A stretch of 34,725 nt of DNA from an uncultured Granulicella sp. GTDB taxonomy: Bacteria; Acidobacteriota; Terriglobia; Terriglobales; Acidobacteriaceae. A program made the translations under genes and the position numbers. The notes beneath the pieces were generated by a model. The model did no database searches. It worked only from the letters and a program-made list of their open reading frames with translations, and was not told where the DNA came from. Below, piece by piece: positions 1-8,604 of this stretch. The stretch is taken from the NCBI GenBank assembly GCA_937871785.1, contig CALMON010000141.1:1-34725 (forward strand), read 5' to 3'. Every line of letters starts with the position of its first letter. The first letter of the stretch is position 1.

Positions 1-69
1 GCATAGCTCCCGCGGCACCCGTTCCACTTTCGCGCAGCTTCCGGGCGACGTACCCGGTACACTGGAGCC

Positions 70-927
70 ATGCCGAAAGCCGCCATCATCTCCAAGCCGC
101 AAAAGCCCGAGCTCGAGGACATTCTTCCCGGACTCCTGGCGTGGCTTGGCGACCACGGCTTCGAGTATCTGCTGGATCGCGAAACTGCCGGCTACCTGGA
201 CCTTTCCGACATTTGCGAGCGCGCCGAAATGCCGGAGCAGCGCCCCGACATTGTCATCTCGCTCGGTGGCGACGGCACGCTGCTGTCGGCGGCGCGCGCC
301 TTCGCGTTTACGCCGACGCCGATCGTCGCGGTCAATCTTGGTTCGCTCGGCTTCCTCACGGAAACTCCTGTCGCCGACCTGTACACCACGCTTGACGCCT
401 GGCTTGCCGGCACAGTCATTCGCGAGTCGCGCCGCATGATGCACGCCGAGCTGTGGCGCGACGGCCGGCTCTTTCGCGAGTGGGAAACCCTGAACGACAT
501 CGTCGCCGCCAAGGGCGCGATCGCCCGCATCGGCGACTTCGCCATCGCACTCGACGGCCAGTTTGTCGCCCGCTTCCGCGCCGACGGTGTCATCGTGTCC
601 ACCCCTACCGGCTCGACCGCCTACAATCTCGCGGCCGACGGGCCGATCCTGATGCCGAGCGTCGACGCCATGGTGATCACGGCCATCTGCCCGCACCTGC
701 TCACGATCCGGCCCATTGTGGTCCACGGCGGCGCGGAGGTGTGCCTCACCATCGACTCCGTCCCGCATGAAACGTACCTTACCGTCGATGGCCAGGAAGC
801 GGTCGAGCTCCTTCTCGAAGACCGCATCGTGTGCAAGCGCTCCGCGTACAGCGTCCATCTGCTTCGCCTGAAGCCGAACGGCCTGTTCAACGTAATGCGC
901 TCCAAGCTGAGCTGGGGCGAACGGTAG
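70..927 (+). CDS. nadK: NAD kinase
   Basis: 285-aa ORF with GGDGTLL and STPTGSTAYNLAADGPI motifs typical of ATP-NAD kinases. Confidence 0.95.
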   Translation: MPKAAIISKPQKPELEDILPGLLAWLGDHGFEYLLDRETAGYLDLSDICERAEMPEQRPDIVISLGGDGTLLSAARAFAFTPTPIVAVNLGSLGFLTETPVADLYTTLDAWLAGTVIRESRRMMHAELWRDGRLFREWETLNDIVAAKGAIARIGDFAIALDGQFVARFRADGVIVSTPTGSTAYNLAADGPILMPSVDAMVITAICPHLLTIRPIVVHGGAEVCLTIDSVPHETYLTVDGQEAVELLLEDRIVCKRSAYSVHLLRLKPNGLFNVMRSKLSWGER

Positions 928-992
928 AGCCGTCCCGCCGTTGCGGCTCAGTCAGGCGCGCCTCGCCTCCGGTGCCGTGATATCCCTTTCTC

Positions 993-1556
993 ATGACATC
1001 TTTGGCCGAGTGGCAGAACTTCTACGTTGTGATGGGCTCGGCCGGCGCGGCGCTTACCGGGCTGCAATTCGTCGTGATGGCGCTGATTGCGGACATCCCG
1101 ATGCGGCCCGGTGAGAACGAGACCGGCGAGGCGTTTGCGACGCCAACGATCGTCCACTTTGTTTCGGCGCTGATGCTGGCGGCCTCGGCCGTTGTGCCGT
1201 GGCATGGGCTTGGGCCGGCAGCGGTGCTGTGGGCGCTCGGTGGCATGGCCGGGCTTGTGTATATGGGAGCGGTCGTCCTGCGCATGGTGCGCCAGACGGG
1301 CTACCAGCCGGTGCTTGAAGACTGGATCTTCCATACGATCTTACCCGTGGTCGCGTACGCCGGCCTGCCGGTCTCGGCGTTATGCCTGCGGAGCCATGCG
1401 CGCGGTAGTTTGTTCGGGCTGGCTGCGGTTGTGGTGCTGCTGCTGGTGATCGGCATCCACAACTCGTGGGACAACGTCACCTTTATCGTGATGATGAAGC
1501 GCGAGCGCACGCACGAAGCTCCCCTGAAGCACGCCGCTACGCCGGAACCTCAGTGA
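993..1556 (+). CDS. hypothetical multi-pass membrane protein
   Basis: 187-aa ORF with about five hydrophobic segments; family not recognised. Confidence 0.7.
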   Translation: MTSLAEWQNFYVVMGSAGAALTGLQFVVMALIADIPMRPGENETGEAFATPTIVHFVSALMLAASAVVPWHGLGPAAVLWALGGMAGLVYMGAVVLRMVRQTGYQPVLEDWIFHTILPVVAYAGLPVSALCLRSHARGSLFGLAAVVVLLLVIGIHNSWDNVTFIVMMKRERTHEAPLKHAATPEPQ

Positions 1557-1682
1557 CGACCTGCATCGTCATGCTCGTCGCGAAGGGCAGCGTCGACCGA
1601 AGCCGGGAACCACGGGCGATACCGTCATCCGTTCCGGCTTGAGACTCGTCTACTCTTTAGAAGAAGCAGGAGCAGAACCGCA

Positions 1683-2261
1683 TTGAAGCTGAAAGCCGCT
1701 TTTCTGGCCGCCGCGCTGGCTGCCGTAAGTTCCACCGTAGCCCACGCGCAGGCCGCCGCGACCGCCACCCTCCCCGTGCAGATTTCCGCGTTTTTCGGCA
1801 TCACGGGAGCGTACACCGGTCTAGAAAGCAGCCGAAACCTGAGCGTTACCGGTGGCCTTGACGTCGGCGTGCGCAGCTTTTTCGGCATCAGCCCGGCGCT
1901 TGAAGTGCGCGGAACGTACCCGGTCGGCGATGGCCGCCTGGTGGCCGAGCGCAACGTGCTGGGCGGTCTCCGGCTCGCCAGGCGCTATAACCGGCTGCGC
2001 CCGTACGTCGACATTCTGTATGGCCGCGGCCAACTGGACTTCCTGCAGGGCGGCTACCCAAGCCCGGACCGGACGTTTGTGTATAACGAGACGACCTCGA
2101 ACGTCATTTCGCCGGGCGTCGGTGTGGACCTCGACCTCCTGCATCACCTGGCGGCGAAGGCGGACTTTCAACTGCAGCGCTACCCAACGCCTGCCGTGGC
2201 TTCGGGCAACATCTACGCCAAGCCGCTGACCCTCGGCGTTGTCTACCGCTTCGGATTCTGA
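1683..2261 (+). CDS. secreted outer-membrane beta-barrel-like protein
   Basis: TTG start; signal peptide MKLKAAFLAAALAAVSSTVAHAQA; alternating pattern and terminal YRFGF typical of outer-membrane barrels. Confidence 0.7.
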   Translation: MKLKAAFLAAALAAVSSTVAHAQAAATATLPVQISAFFGITGAYTGLESSRNLSVTGGLDVGVRSFFGISPALEVRGTYPVGDGRLVAERNVLGGLRLARRYNRLRPYVDILYGRGQLDFLQGGYPSPDRTFVYNETTSNVISPGVGVDLDLLHHLAAKADFQLQRYPTPAVASGNIYAKPLTLGVVYRFGF

Positions 2262-2377
2262 GCCGAAGCGTGGACCCAGGGGGATACCCGTCTCCGAGCG
2301 CGGCCATAAATATTTCGTCCATCGTGTTCTTCTTTCACACTGTGTTGCATCACACCACTGAAAAGGAGAACCACCAT

Positions 2378-2650
2378 ATGAGTCACGGAATTATTGCCTG
2401 GGTTATCATTGGCGCACTCGCGGGATGGATCACCGGCAAGCTGATGAAGGGCTCGGGATTCGGCTTCGTGATGGATATGATTGTCGGCTTGGTCGGCGCG
2501 TTCATCGGCGGGTTTATCTCCTACCATCTCGGTCTTGGCGGCGTGGGCGACCACGGCCTGATCATGAGCATCGTTATCGCCGTTGTAGGCGCCGTAATCC
2601 TTACATTCCTGATCCGGCTTGTCAGCGGCAACCGATCGGCTAATCTTTAG
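2378..2650 (+). CDS. GlsB/YeaQ/YmgE family (transglycosylase-associated) small membrane protein
   Basis: ATG preceded by AAAGGAGAA SD; MSHGIIAWVIIGALAGWITGKLMKG...GAFIGGFI... pattern of the family. Confidence 0.85.
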   Translation: MSHGIIAWVIIGALAGWITGKLMKGSGFGFVMDMIVGLVGAFIGGFISYHLGLGGVGDHGLIMSIVIAVVGAVILTFLIRLVSGNRSANL

Positions 2651-2670
2651 ACTCTGTAGAACGGAACGGC

Positions 2671-2716
2671 AACGGCTGCGTGCTCACAGGTTGAAGAGCT
2701 CACGCAGCCGTTTTGT
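2671..2716 (+). terminator. Rho-independent terminator-like hairpin
   Basis: AACGGCTGCGTG (2671-2682) pairs perfectly with CACGCAGCCGTT (2701-2712), followed by TTTTG; downstream of the GlsB-like gene. Confidence 0.65.
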
Positions 2717-3523
2717 CTGCGAACGGCTTACGGGGATCTCCGTTTGTTTGCGGTCGTCCATGCGTAGCTGATACGACGACTTGAACCACGGCACCACCTC
2801 GCGAATGTGTTGGATGTTGACCACGAATGATCGGTGCGCTCGCCAGAACTGGTCAGGGTCGAGCTGCTCCTGCAACTCTTCGAGCGTGCGGCAGTTCGAC
2901 TCGCCCTCCGCCGCCTTGGTGACGACCGAAATGGTTCCGCTTTCGATCGAGGCGAAGCAAACGTCGCGCTGATCGACCAGCAGCAAGCGGCTGGCGGCGC
3001 GGACGACCACCTTGCCGGAGCGCACGCTTGCCACGCCGGCTGAAGGAACACGCTCTTCAACCATCTTCAGCAGCGCGTCGAGTTTGGCTTCCGCGCTTGC
3101 GGCGGCGGTGGGGGCGGCTTGCGGCGGCGCAGCCGCTGAGGTAAGTGGCAAACGGGCGCGGACCTTGGCCAGGGTTTGCGACACGCGTGCCTGGTCGAAC
3201 GGCTTCAGCAGGTAATCGACGGCGTTGACCTCGAAAGCCTTGACGGCGTAGCGGTCGAAGGCGGTCGCAAACACCACCTGGGGCACGCGGTTGCGGCGAT
3301 CGGCCAGCACTTTTTTGAGCACGGCAAAGCCGTCCAGGCCGGGCATCTGCACGTCAAGGAAAAGAACGTCGGGCTGGTGCGTGCGGATCAGGTCCACGGC
3401 TTCAATGCCGTTGGTGCCCTGCGCGACGATCTCGACATCACCCGAAGATTCAAGGAGATACTGAAGTTCCTGCCGGGCGAGCGGCTCGTCGTCGACGATA
3501 ACGGCGGTGAGGGCGGAAGACAT
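2684..3523 (-). CDS. LytTR-family response regulator
   Basis: CheY-like receiver (VIVDDEPLARQ, LFLDVQMPGLDG, YLLKPF) plus C-terminal LytTR domain (FWRAHRSFVVNIQHIREVVPWF...PVSRSQTKRLRE); start taken at MSSALTAVIVDDE. Confidence 0.93.
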   Translation of the reverse strand: MSSALTAVIVDDEPLARQELQYLLESSGDVEIVAQGTNGIEAVDLIRTHQPDVLFLDVQMPGLDGFAVLKKVLADRRNRVPQVVFATAFDRYAVKAFEVNAVDYLLKPFDQARVSQTLAKVRARLPLTSAAAPPQAAPTAAASAEAKLDALLKMVEERVPSAGVASVRSGKVVVRAASRLLLVDQRDVCFASIESGTISVVTKAAEGESNCRTLEELQEQLDPDQFWRAHRSFVVNIQHIREVVPWFKSSYQLRMDDRKQTEIPVSRSQTKRLRELFNL

Positions 3524-3652
3524 GCTGCCTTCAGTATGCGCCGGATTGCCCCGGTGGTGCGTCCAGATTTCTGAATGGCTACGGAGCAGAAGGGAGGGCT
3601 CCGGGACGTTTGAGCGGACCTTGAGATCGGTCACCTAAACGGGTTGCACTTG

Positions 3653-3799
3653 CCTTCAGGGCTGAAGGACCGACATATACCAGCCTAGGCCGAAGGCCTA
3701 GGTGGAAAGGGGGTACAAAGGCCGAGCGCTAAAGGCGCGACATACAGGTCCTGGCCTGATGTCTGGGCTAAAGCCCAGACCTATCCAGAAGCAAAGACA
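3653..3799. repeat. intergenic hairpin array (REP-like dispersed element), copy 1
   Basis: Successive palindromes CCTTCAG-GG-CTGAAGG, CCTAGGCC-GAA-GGCCTAGG, GTCTGGGCTAAAGCCCAGAC separated by GACATA(T)AC spacers; 3758-3797 recurs inverted at 11432-11471. Confidence 0.8.
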
Positions 3800-3976
3800 C
3801 GGCCTCTGCACCTTCGGGTATCGGCTCTGGCGGTTCAGGCTGGCGCGTCGCAGTTGCGAAGGTCCCGCCCTGAGCAGCGCATTTGAGCGATAGGCTGAGG
3901 AAAGTCTTGCGCGGAGGCTCCCAGGACTTTTGAGGATTGTGCAGTACGTCGTCGGTTGGAAGGGTCAAGACCAGCA

Positions 3977-4513
3977 TCAGTCGCTATAAGCGCGCAACCG
4001 AGCCGGGGCGTTGTCTTCCGCCACATCGTGACCGCACTGTGTGCAATACACATCCGTGATGCGGACGCCACGATGGCATACGCCGCACACTGGGGCCATT
4101 TGGAACTGGCATTGCGGGCAAAAATGGTAAGAGTCGGCGATTTCGGTGGAACAATTCGGGCAGCGCGACAGGATGGGTTGCCGCAGCATGAAGTACACGA
4201 CCGCACCGATGCCCCCAGGCAAGACAACGCACACCAGCATCCACAAGCCGGCGGACATGCCGCGCCGTTTGACGTCGCGGCTCACATAGCCGAGCAGCAG
4301 GGCATAGCTGGCGAACAGGGCTCCCCAGGTGTAGCCCATGATCAGCCGCAGCGGGATCATTTCATGCTTATGGTGCGGCATGACGCCGTGAAAGATGTAC
4401 TGGATACCCGCAAACAGGACGATGGCCAACGCCATTGACCAGCGGGGAATCATGCGCAGTTCATCGTCTCCCGTGGAAGGCGCGCCGCGCTGCGAAGAAA
4501 GCCACTGCGTCAC
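3977..4513 (-). CDS. membrane protein with C-terminal double zinc-ribbon
   Basis: TM segments followed by CPNC...CPQC and CGVC...CTQC Cys pairs; 4-nt overlap with the upstream gene. Confidence 0.75.
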   Translation of the reverse strand: MTQWLSSQRGAPSTGDDELRMIPRWSMALAIVLFAGIQYIFHGVMPHHKHEMIPLRLIMGYTWGALFASYALLLGYVSRDVKRRGMSAGLWMLVCVVLPGGIGAVVYFMLRQPILSRCPNCSTEIADSYHFCPQCQFQMAPVCGVCHRGVRITDVYCTQCGHDVAEDNAPARLRAYSD

Positions 4514-4842
4514 CGCGGCACCTCACTTCCGGAACGGGAACGCCGCAGCCAAATGAAGCCGAGCGCCAGCACGGTGACCGGAAGAAACCAGATCAGCAGC
4601 ACCGGGAGCTGGTCGCTAGCATCCGGAATGCCGTTGGGCGTCAGGTCGTAACCGTCCAGCACGGCCCAGACTGCGTAACAAACCACAATCAGCAGCACAG
4701 ACGAAATACCGAGCGGCACCCACAGGTCGCGCGATCGCTTTTGCTGTTGGCGCATGTGCAAGGCCTGCTCTCGCACAATGCGGTGCGTGCGATTGACGAC
4801 CTCCGCGCGTGCGTTTCCGCCTTGTTGCCAGCCAGCATTCAT
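4510..4842 (-). CDS. small membrane protein downstream of ECF sigma factor (possible regulator)
   Basis: 110-aa ORF with two hydrophobic segments; start overlaps the sigma stop codon. Confidence 0.65.
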   Translation of the reverse strand: MNAGWQQGGNARAEVVNRTHRIVREQALHMRQQQKRSRDLWVPLGISSVLLIVVCYAVWAVLDGYDLTPNGIPDASDQLPVLLIWFLPVTVLALGFIWLRRSRSGSEVPR

Positions 4843-5468
4843 TAGCGTGCTCCTGCCTCTGTCCGTGCGCGAAGTGCCGTCAACTCCGGCTTCAGCGCGG
4901 CGAGACCACGATACAGTCGCGACTTCACAGTCGACAAGGGAGCACAGGTGACTCCCGCAATTTCCTCAAGTGACATTTCTTCATGGAAGCGCAACGTCAG
5001 CACTTCGCGGTAATTCGGCTCCAGTGTCAGCAGCACCTGTGCAATCTCCGCCGCGTCCTCGCGGCCCTGGAACTGCTCAAGCGGCGAAGGGCTGTCCTCG
5101 ATAATTTCGAACGGCCGCTCGTCTTCGCCGCCTTCCCGCATTTCGTCGAGGCTGGCCATGGTGCGCTTGCGGCTCAGGTCGATGACGAGGTTGCGGGCGA
5201 TGGTGAAAATCCAGGTGTCGAAACGGGCCTGGCCGTTGTATTGCGAGCCACGGCGCAGAACGCGGATCCAGGTTTCCTGAAACAGGTCTTCCGCCACTTC
5301 GCGCTTGCCGGTAAGGAACATCAGGTAGCGCATCAGGCGGTGCTGATAGGTGTCGATCAGGCGGTCGAGCAGGTCGGGGTCCTGACGCTTCAAACCACGG
5401 GCAATCGCGGCGTTTTCGCGTTGAACCTGCCGGGCGGCGGCAGCGGAAAGGATCATGGCTTGCCTCAT
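4842..5468 (-). CDS. ECF-type RNA polymerase sigma factor
   Basis: AEDLFQETWIRVLRR...FDTWIFTIARNLVIDLSRK (region 2) and EVLTLRFHEEMSLEEIAGVTCAPLSTVKSRLYRGLAAL (region 4); start could also be the ATG at 5456. Confidence 0.93.
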   Translation of the reverse strand: MRQAMILSAAAARQVQRENAAIARGLKRQDPDLLDRLIDTYQHRLMRYLMFLTGKREVAEDLFQETWIRVLRRGSQYNGQARFDTWIFTIARNLVIDLSRKRTMASLDEMREGGEDERPFEIIEDSPSPLEQFQGREDAAEIAQVLLTLEPNYREVLTLRFHEEMSLEEIAGVTCAPLSTVKSRLYRGLAALKPELTALRARTEAGAR

Positions 5469-5655
5469 TTCTCAAAAGACGAGGGGCTGCTTGGAAAAGT
5501 CTCGCGGGAGGACAACTTTACGTGATGCGGGAAGGGTGTCGGGCACCGTCGCCTGACGACCTTTCCAAGCATATGCGCGCAGGACGTGGTCTGGCAATCG
5601 AAGCCTCACTGCCGGACCCAAGGCGGCGATTGGTGCCCGGCGATACACTATCGGG

Positions 5656-6471
5656 ATGGACGTCTTATATGGCCTGCACCCTGTGGAAGAGGCCCTTCGC
5701 GCGGGAACCCGGCCGCTCGATCACGTCAGCGTCGCCCGCGAGCGCGAGGCTCGCCGCGATCCGCGGATGGACGCGGTGCTGGCCCTGTGCCGCCAGGCGG
5801 GCGTGCGCGTGACGACCGAGCCGCGCGAACTATTGACCCGCCACTGCCGCACCGACGCGCACCAGGGCATCGTGGCCTTTCTGCGCGAACGGAAGCTGCT
5901 GGCGCTCGAAGACCTGCTCCGCGCGCCGAAGGGGCCTTCGGGCTTCCACTTTTTTCTGGCTCTCGACGGCGTGGAAGACCCGCACAACTATGGAGCGCTG
6001 CTGCGGTCGGCCGATGGCGCGGGCATCGACGGCGTGGTGGTGCCGGAGCGGCGGTCGGCTCCGCTTTCGGCGGTGGCCGCGAAGAGCTCGGCGGGGGCCT
6101 CCGAGCATGTGCGCATTGCGCAGGTGACGAACGTGACGCGCGCGCTCGAAGCGATGAAGAAGCAAAATGTCTGGATCGTCGGGCTCGACGAGCGCGGCAC
6201 GCCGGACTACACGGATTTCGATTTTCGCCAGGACTGCTGCCTGGTGCTGGGCAGCGAAGGCAGCGGTCTGCACGAGCTGGTGAAACGCACCTGCGACCAT
6301 CTGCTGCGCATTCCGATGGCGGGTAGCGTGTCGTCACTGAACGTGTCCGTGGCCGGGGCGGTGGTGATGTATGAGGCGATGCGGCAGCGCCGGGTGGGGC
6401 CGGGCCGCGCGACCGGGCAGGCACCGCAGGCGCCGCAGCCGGCCAAGCCGCGCAAGGGCCTGGGGTCTTGA
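5656..6471 (+). CDS. rlmB: TrmH/SpoU-family RNA 2'-O-methyltransferase (RlmB-like)
   Basis: VLYGLHPVEEALR N-terminus; DGVEDPHNYGALLRSADGAGIDGVV; LVLGSEGSGL; IPMAGSVSSLNVSVAGAVVMYE SPOUT knot motifs. Confidence 0.93.
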   Translation: MDVLYGLHPVEEALRAGTRPLDHVSVAREREARRDPRMDAVLALCRQAGVRVTTEPRELLTRHCRTDAHQGIVAFLRERKLLALEDLLRAPKGPSGFHFFLALDGVEDPHNYGALLRSADGAGIDGVVVPERRSAPLSAVAAKSSAGASEHVRIAQVTNVTRALEAMKKQNVWIVGLDERGTPDYTDFDFRQDCCLVLGSEGSGLHELVKRTCDHLLRIPMAGSVSSLNVSVAGAVVMYEAMRQRRVGPGRATGQAPQAPQPAKPRKGLGS

Positions 6472-8582
6472 GCCCGAGCCGGCAGCCCCCGATGCCTGTC
6501 CGGAACGTCCAACGCACGATGTCTTTTGTTCGCGTTCCTGTCTTTCTTTTGTCGGGTGTGCTTTGCCCGGCATTGCTGGCAAGCCCGGCTTCCGCGCAAA
6601 CTTCCGCCCCGGCGCCGCATCAGGTTGAGCCCCAGACCGAGGCCACTCCCCGAAAAGGCGAGATCGTGGTGCAAAGCCACGGTGAGCCGCCGGAACCGCA
6701 GACCGTACCCCCATCGACCACAGCAGGGGCAGCCGTAACGACCGTCAAGCCGGAAGAAAACGCTGTCCCAGACCTTACCGACGTCGAGCGCGCCGCCATC
6801 CGCTTCACGGCCTACGATCTGGACGCGAGGCTGACGCCGGCTAGCTCCAGTCTCGCGATGCGGGCGCGGTTGACGGTTCGCAACGTGAGGACGGTTCCGC
6901 TAAAGGCGCTGGCGCTGCAGGTTTCCTCGTCGCTGCGGTGGGAAAGCGTGACGCTCGAAAGCGGCGCGGCGCGCGTGAAGCTGCCGCTGGCGCAGCACCT
7001 GCTGGAAACCGACGCGGACCATACCGGGCAGGTGTCTGAAGCTGTCATAACGCTCCCGGAGCCGCTCGCCCCGGGAGCGTCGGTGCGGTTGGACACATTT
7101 TACTCCGGCACGGTCGCCCAGAACGCGACGCGCCTGCAGCGGCTGGGCGCGAACGACGCGGCCGGCAAGGAAGCCGATTGGGACGCGATCGGCGCGGGAG
7201 GCGACGGGCCCGGGACTTCGACCGCGCTGCGCGGCTTCGGCGACGTGCTTTGGTATCCGGTGAGCGCGCCGCAGCTTTTTCTGGGGCAGGGAGCGCAGTT
7301 ATTTGAGGCCGCCGGCCGCTTGAGGCTCGCCAATGTCGCCACGGCCGTGCACCTGCGCCTGGCGGTGGATTACCTGGGCGACCCGCCCAGCGCGGCGTAC
7401 TTCTGCGGCCGCCGCCGCGCGCTGACGGCGGCCAGCGACAACGCGGACGCTCCCGTGGTGAGCTCGCCCGGGGTGGCTACGGCCGATTTTCCGGAGTCTC
7501 CGCTCGGCTTCAGGACGCTGAGCCTGTTTGTGATCGACTCGCCGGAAACGCTGCTGCCGGAAGCGGGGCAGTCAGCCCCGGCCGCTCCGCCGCTGGCGGT
7601 CGAGTCGGGCAAAACGGCCGTTTTCCCGCTGCTGGTGGCCAGTTCCACCGACGCTGCCGCGGTGATCACGGACTGGCTCGGGCCGAAGCCGCTTTCGTCC
7701 CTCGCGATCCTCGACCATGCCGGCCAGCCGTTTGAGGATGGTCCGCTGCTGGTGGCTCCGCTCTCGGCGCTGGCGGGGGCCGACGCCGCGCCGGCGCTGA
7801 CGCACAGCCTGACCCACGCCTGGGTGCAGACGGGCGTGCCCTGGATGGACGAGGGGCTGGCGCAATTGATGGTGTTGCTGGCGGTTGAGCGCAGCCGCGG
7901 TCGCGAAGCGGCGGAAGCGCAGCTTCAGGCGCTGGTGCAGCCCCTGGCTCTGGGTGACGTGGCTCCGAAGGCGGCCACTGCTGCTCCAGAAGGTGTTGGC
8001 ATCCCCCCAGCGAGCCTCGACAGCCAGCCGCAGGCGCAAGCGCTCACCGAGGCCTCAAGCGATATCTTTTACCGGCGCAAGGCCGCGGCCGTCTGGTGGA
8101 TGCTGCGCGACCTTGCCGGCGAAGAGCCGCTGAAGCTTGCCTTGCAGGCCTGGCGAGTGCAACCCGCTTCAAAGGAAGGCGCGGTGGCGCAGACGAAGGG
8201 GTTCGAAGCGCTGCTCGAAAAAGTCAGCGGCAAGGACCTGCGCTGGTTTTTCGACGATTGGGTGTTCCGCGACGTGGGTCTGCCCGACCTGACTATCGCC
8301 GAGGTGACTCCCCGTGAACTGGAGTCTTCGACAGGGCGCAAAACCGGCTGGCTGGTCGCGGTGACGGTTCGGAATGATGGCGCCGCCGCCGCGGATGTGC
8401 CCGTCATCGTGCGAGCCAGCGGGCTTAGCGCCACAGCGCGCATACGCGTTCCGGGCTTCGGCAGTGTCACGCAGCGCGTGCTGGTGGAAGCTCCGCCGAC
8501 CGAGGTCATCGTGAACGATGGGACCACTCCCGAGCAGCGGACGTCGCTGCACACCAAGGACGTGGTGGTGCGAGCCAAGTAG
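6468..8582 (+). CDS. secreted M1-aminopeptidase-like protein, probably catalytically degenerate
   Basis: Signal peptide (FLLSGVLCPALLASPASAQ); M1-like segment LTHSLTHAW...WMDEGLAQLM; TTG start at 6468 or a later ATG (6492 or 6519). Confidence 0.75.
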   Translation: MSPSRQPPMPVRNVQRTMSFVRVPVFLLSGVLCPALLASPASAQTSAPAPHQVEPQTEATPRKGEIVVQSHGEPPEPQTVPPSTTAGAAVTTVKPEENAVPDLTDVERAAIRFTAYDLDARLTPASSSLAMRARLTVRNVRTVPLKALALQVSSSLRWESVTLESGAARVKLPLAQHLLETDADHTGQVSEAVITLPEPLAPGASVRLDTFYSGTVAQNATRLQRLGANDAAGKEADWDAIGAGGDGPGTSTALRGFGDVLWYPVSAPQLFLGQGAQLFEAAGRLRLANVATAVHLRLAVDYLGDPPSAAYFCGRRRALTAASDNADAPVVSSPGVATADFPESPLGFRTLSLFVIDSPETLLPEAGQSAPAAPPLAVESGKTAVFPLLVASSTDAAAVITDWLGPKPLSSLAILDHAGQPFEDGPLLVAPLSALAGADAAPALTHSLTHAWVQTGVPWMDEGLAQLMVLLAVERSRGREAAEAQLQALVQPLALGDVAPKAATAAPEGVGIPPASLDSQPQAQALTEASSDIFYRRKAAAVWWMLRDLAGEEPLKLALQAWRVQPASKEGAVAQTKGFEALLEKVSGKDLRWFFDDWVFRDVGLPDLTIAEVTPRELESSTGRKTGWLVAVTVRNDGAAAADVPVIVRASGLSATARIRVPGFGSVTQRVLVEAPPTEVIVNDGTTPEQRTSLHTKDVVVRAK

Positions 8583-8603
8583 CCCCGGCGCCGGGGTTTG
8601 TTG
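8583..8603 (+). terminator. possible terminator between convergent genes
   Basis: CCCCGGCGCCGGGG palindrome followed by TTTGTTGT directly after the stop at 8582. Confidence 0.4.
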
Positions 8604-8604
8604 T

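Noticed and set aside
3702-4227. Small ORFs (63 aa +, 130 aa -) over the intergenic repeat
   Set aside because: Peptides such as MSGLKPRPIQKQR are translations of the hairpin repeat (the inverted copy gives MSGRKPRPIQKQR); not supported as proteins.
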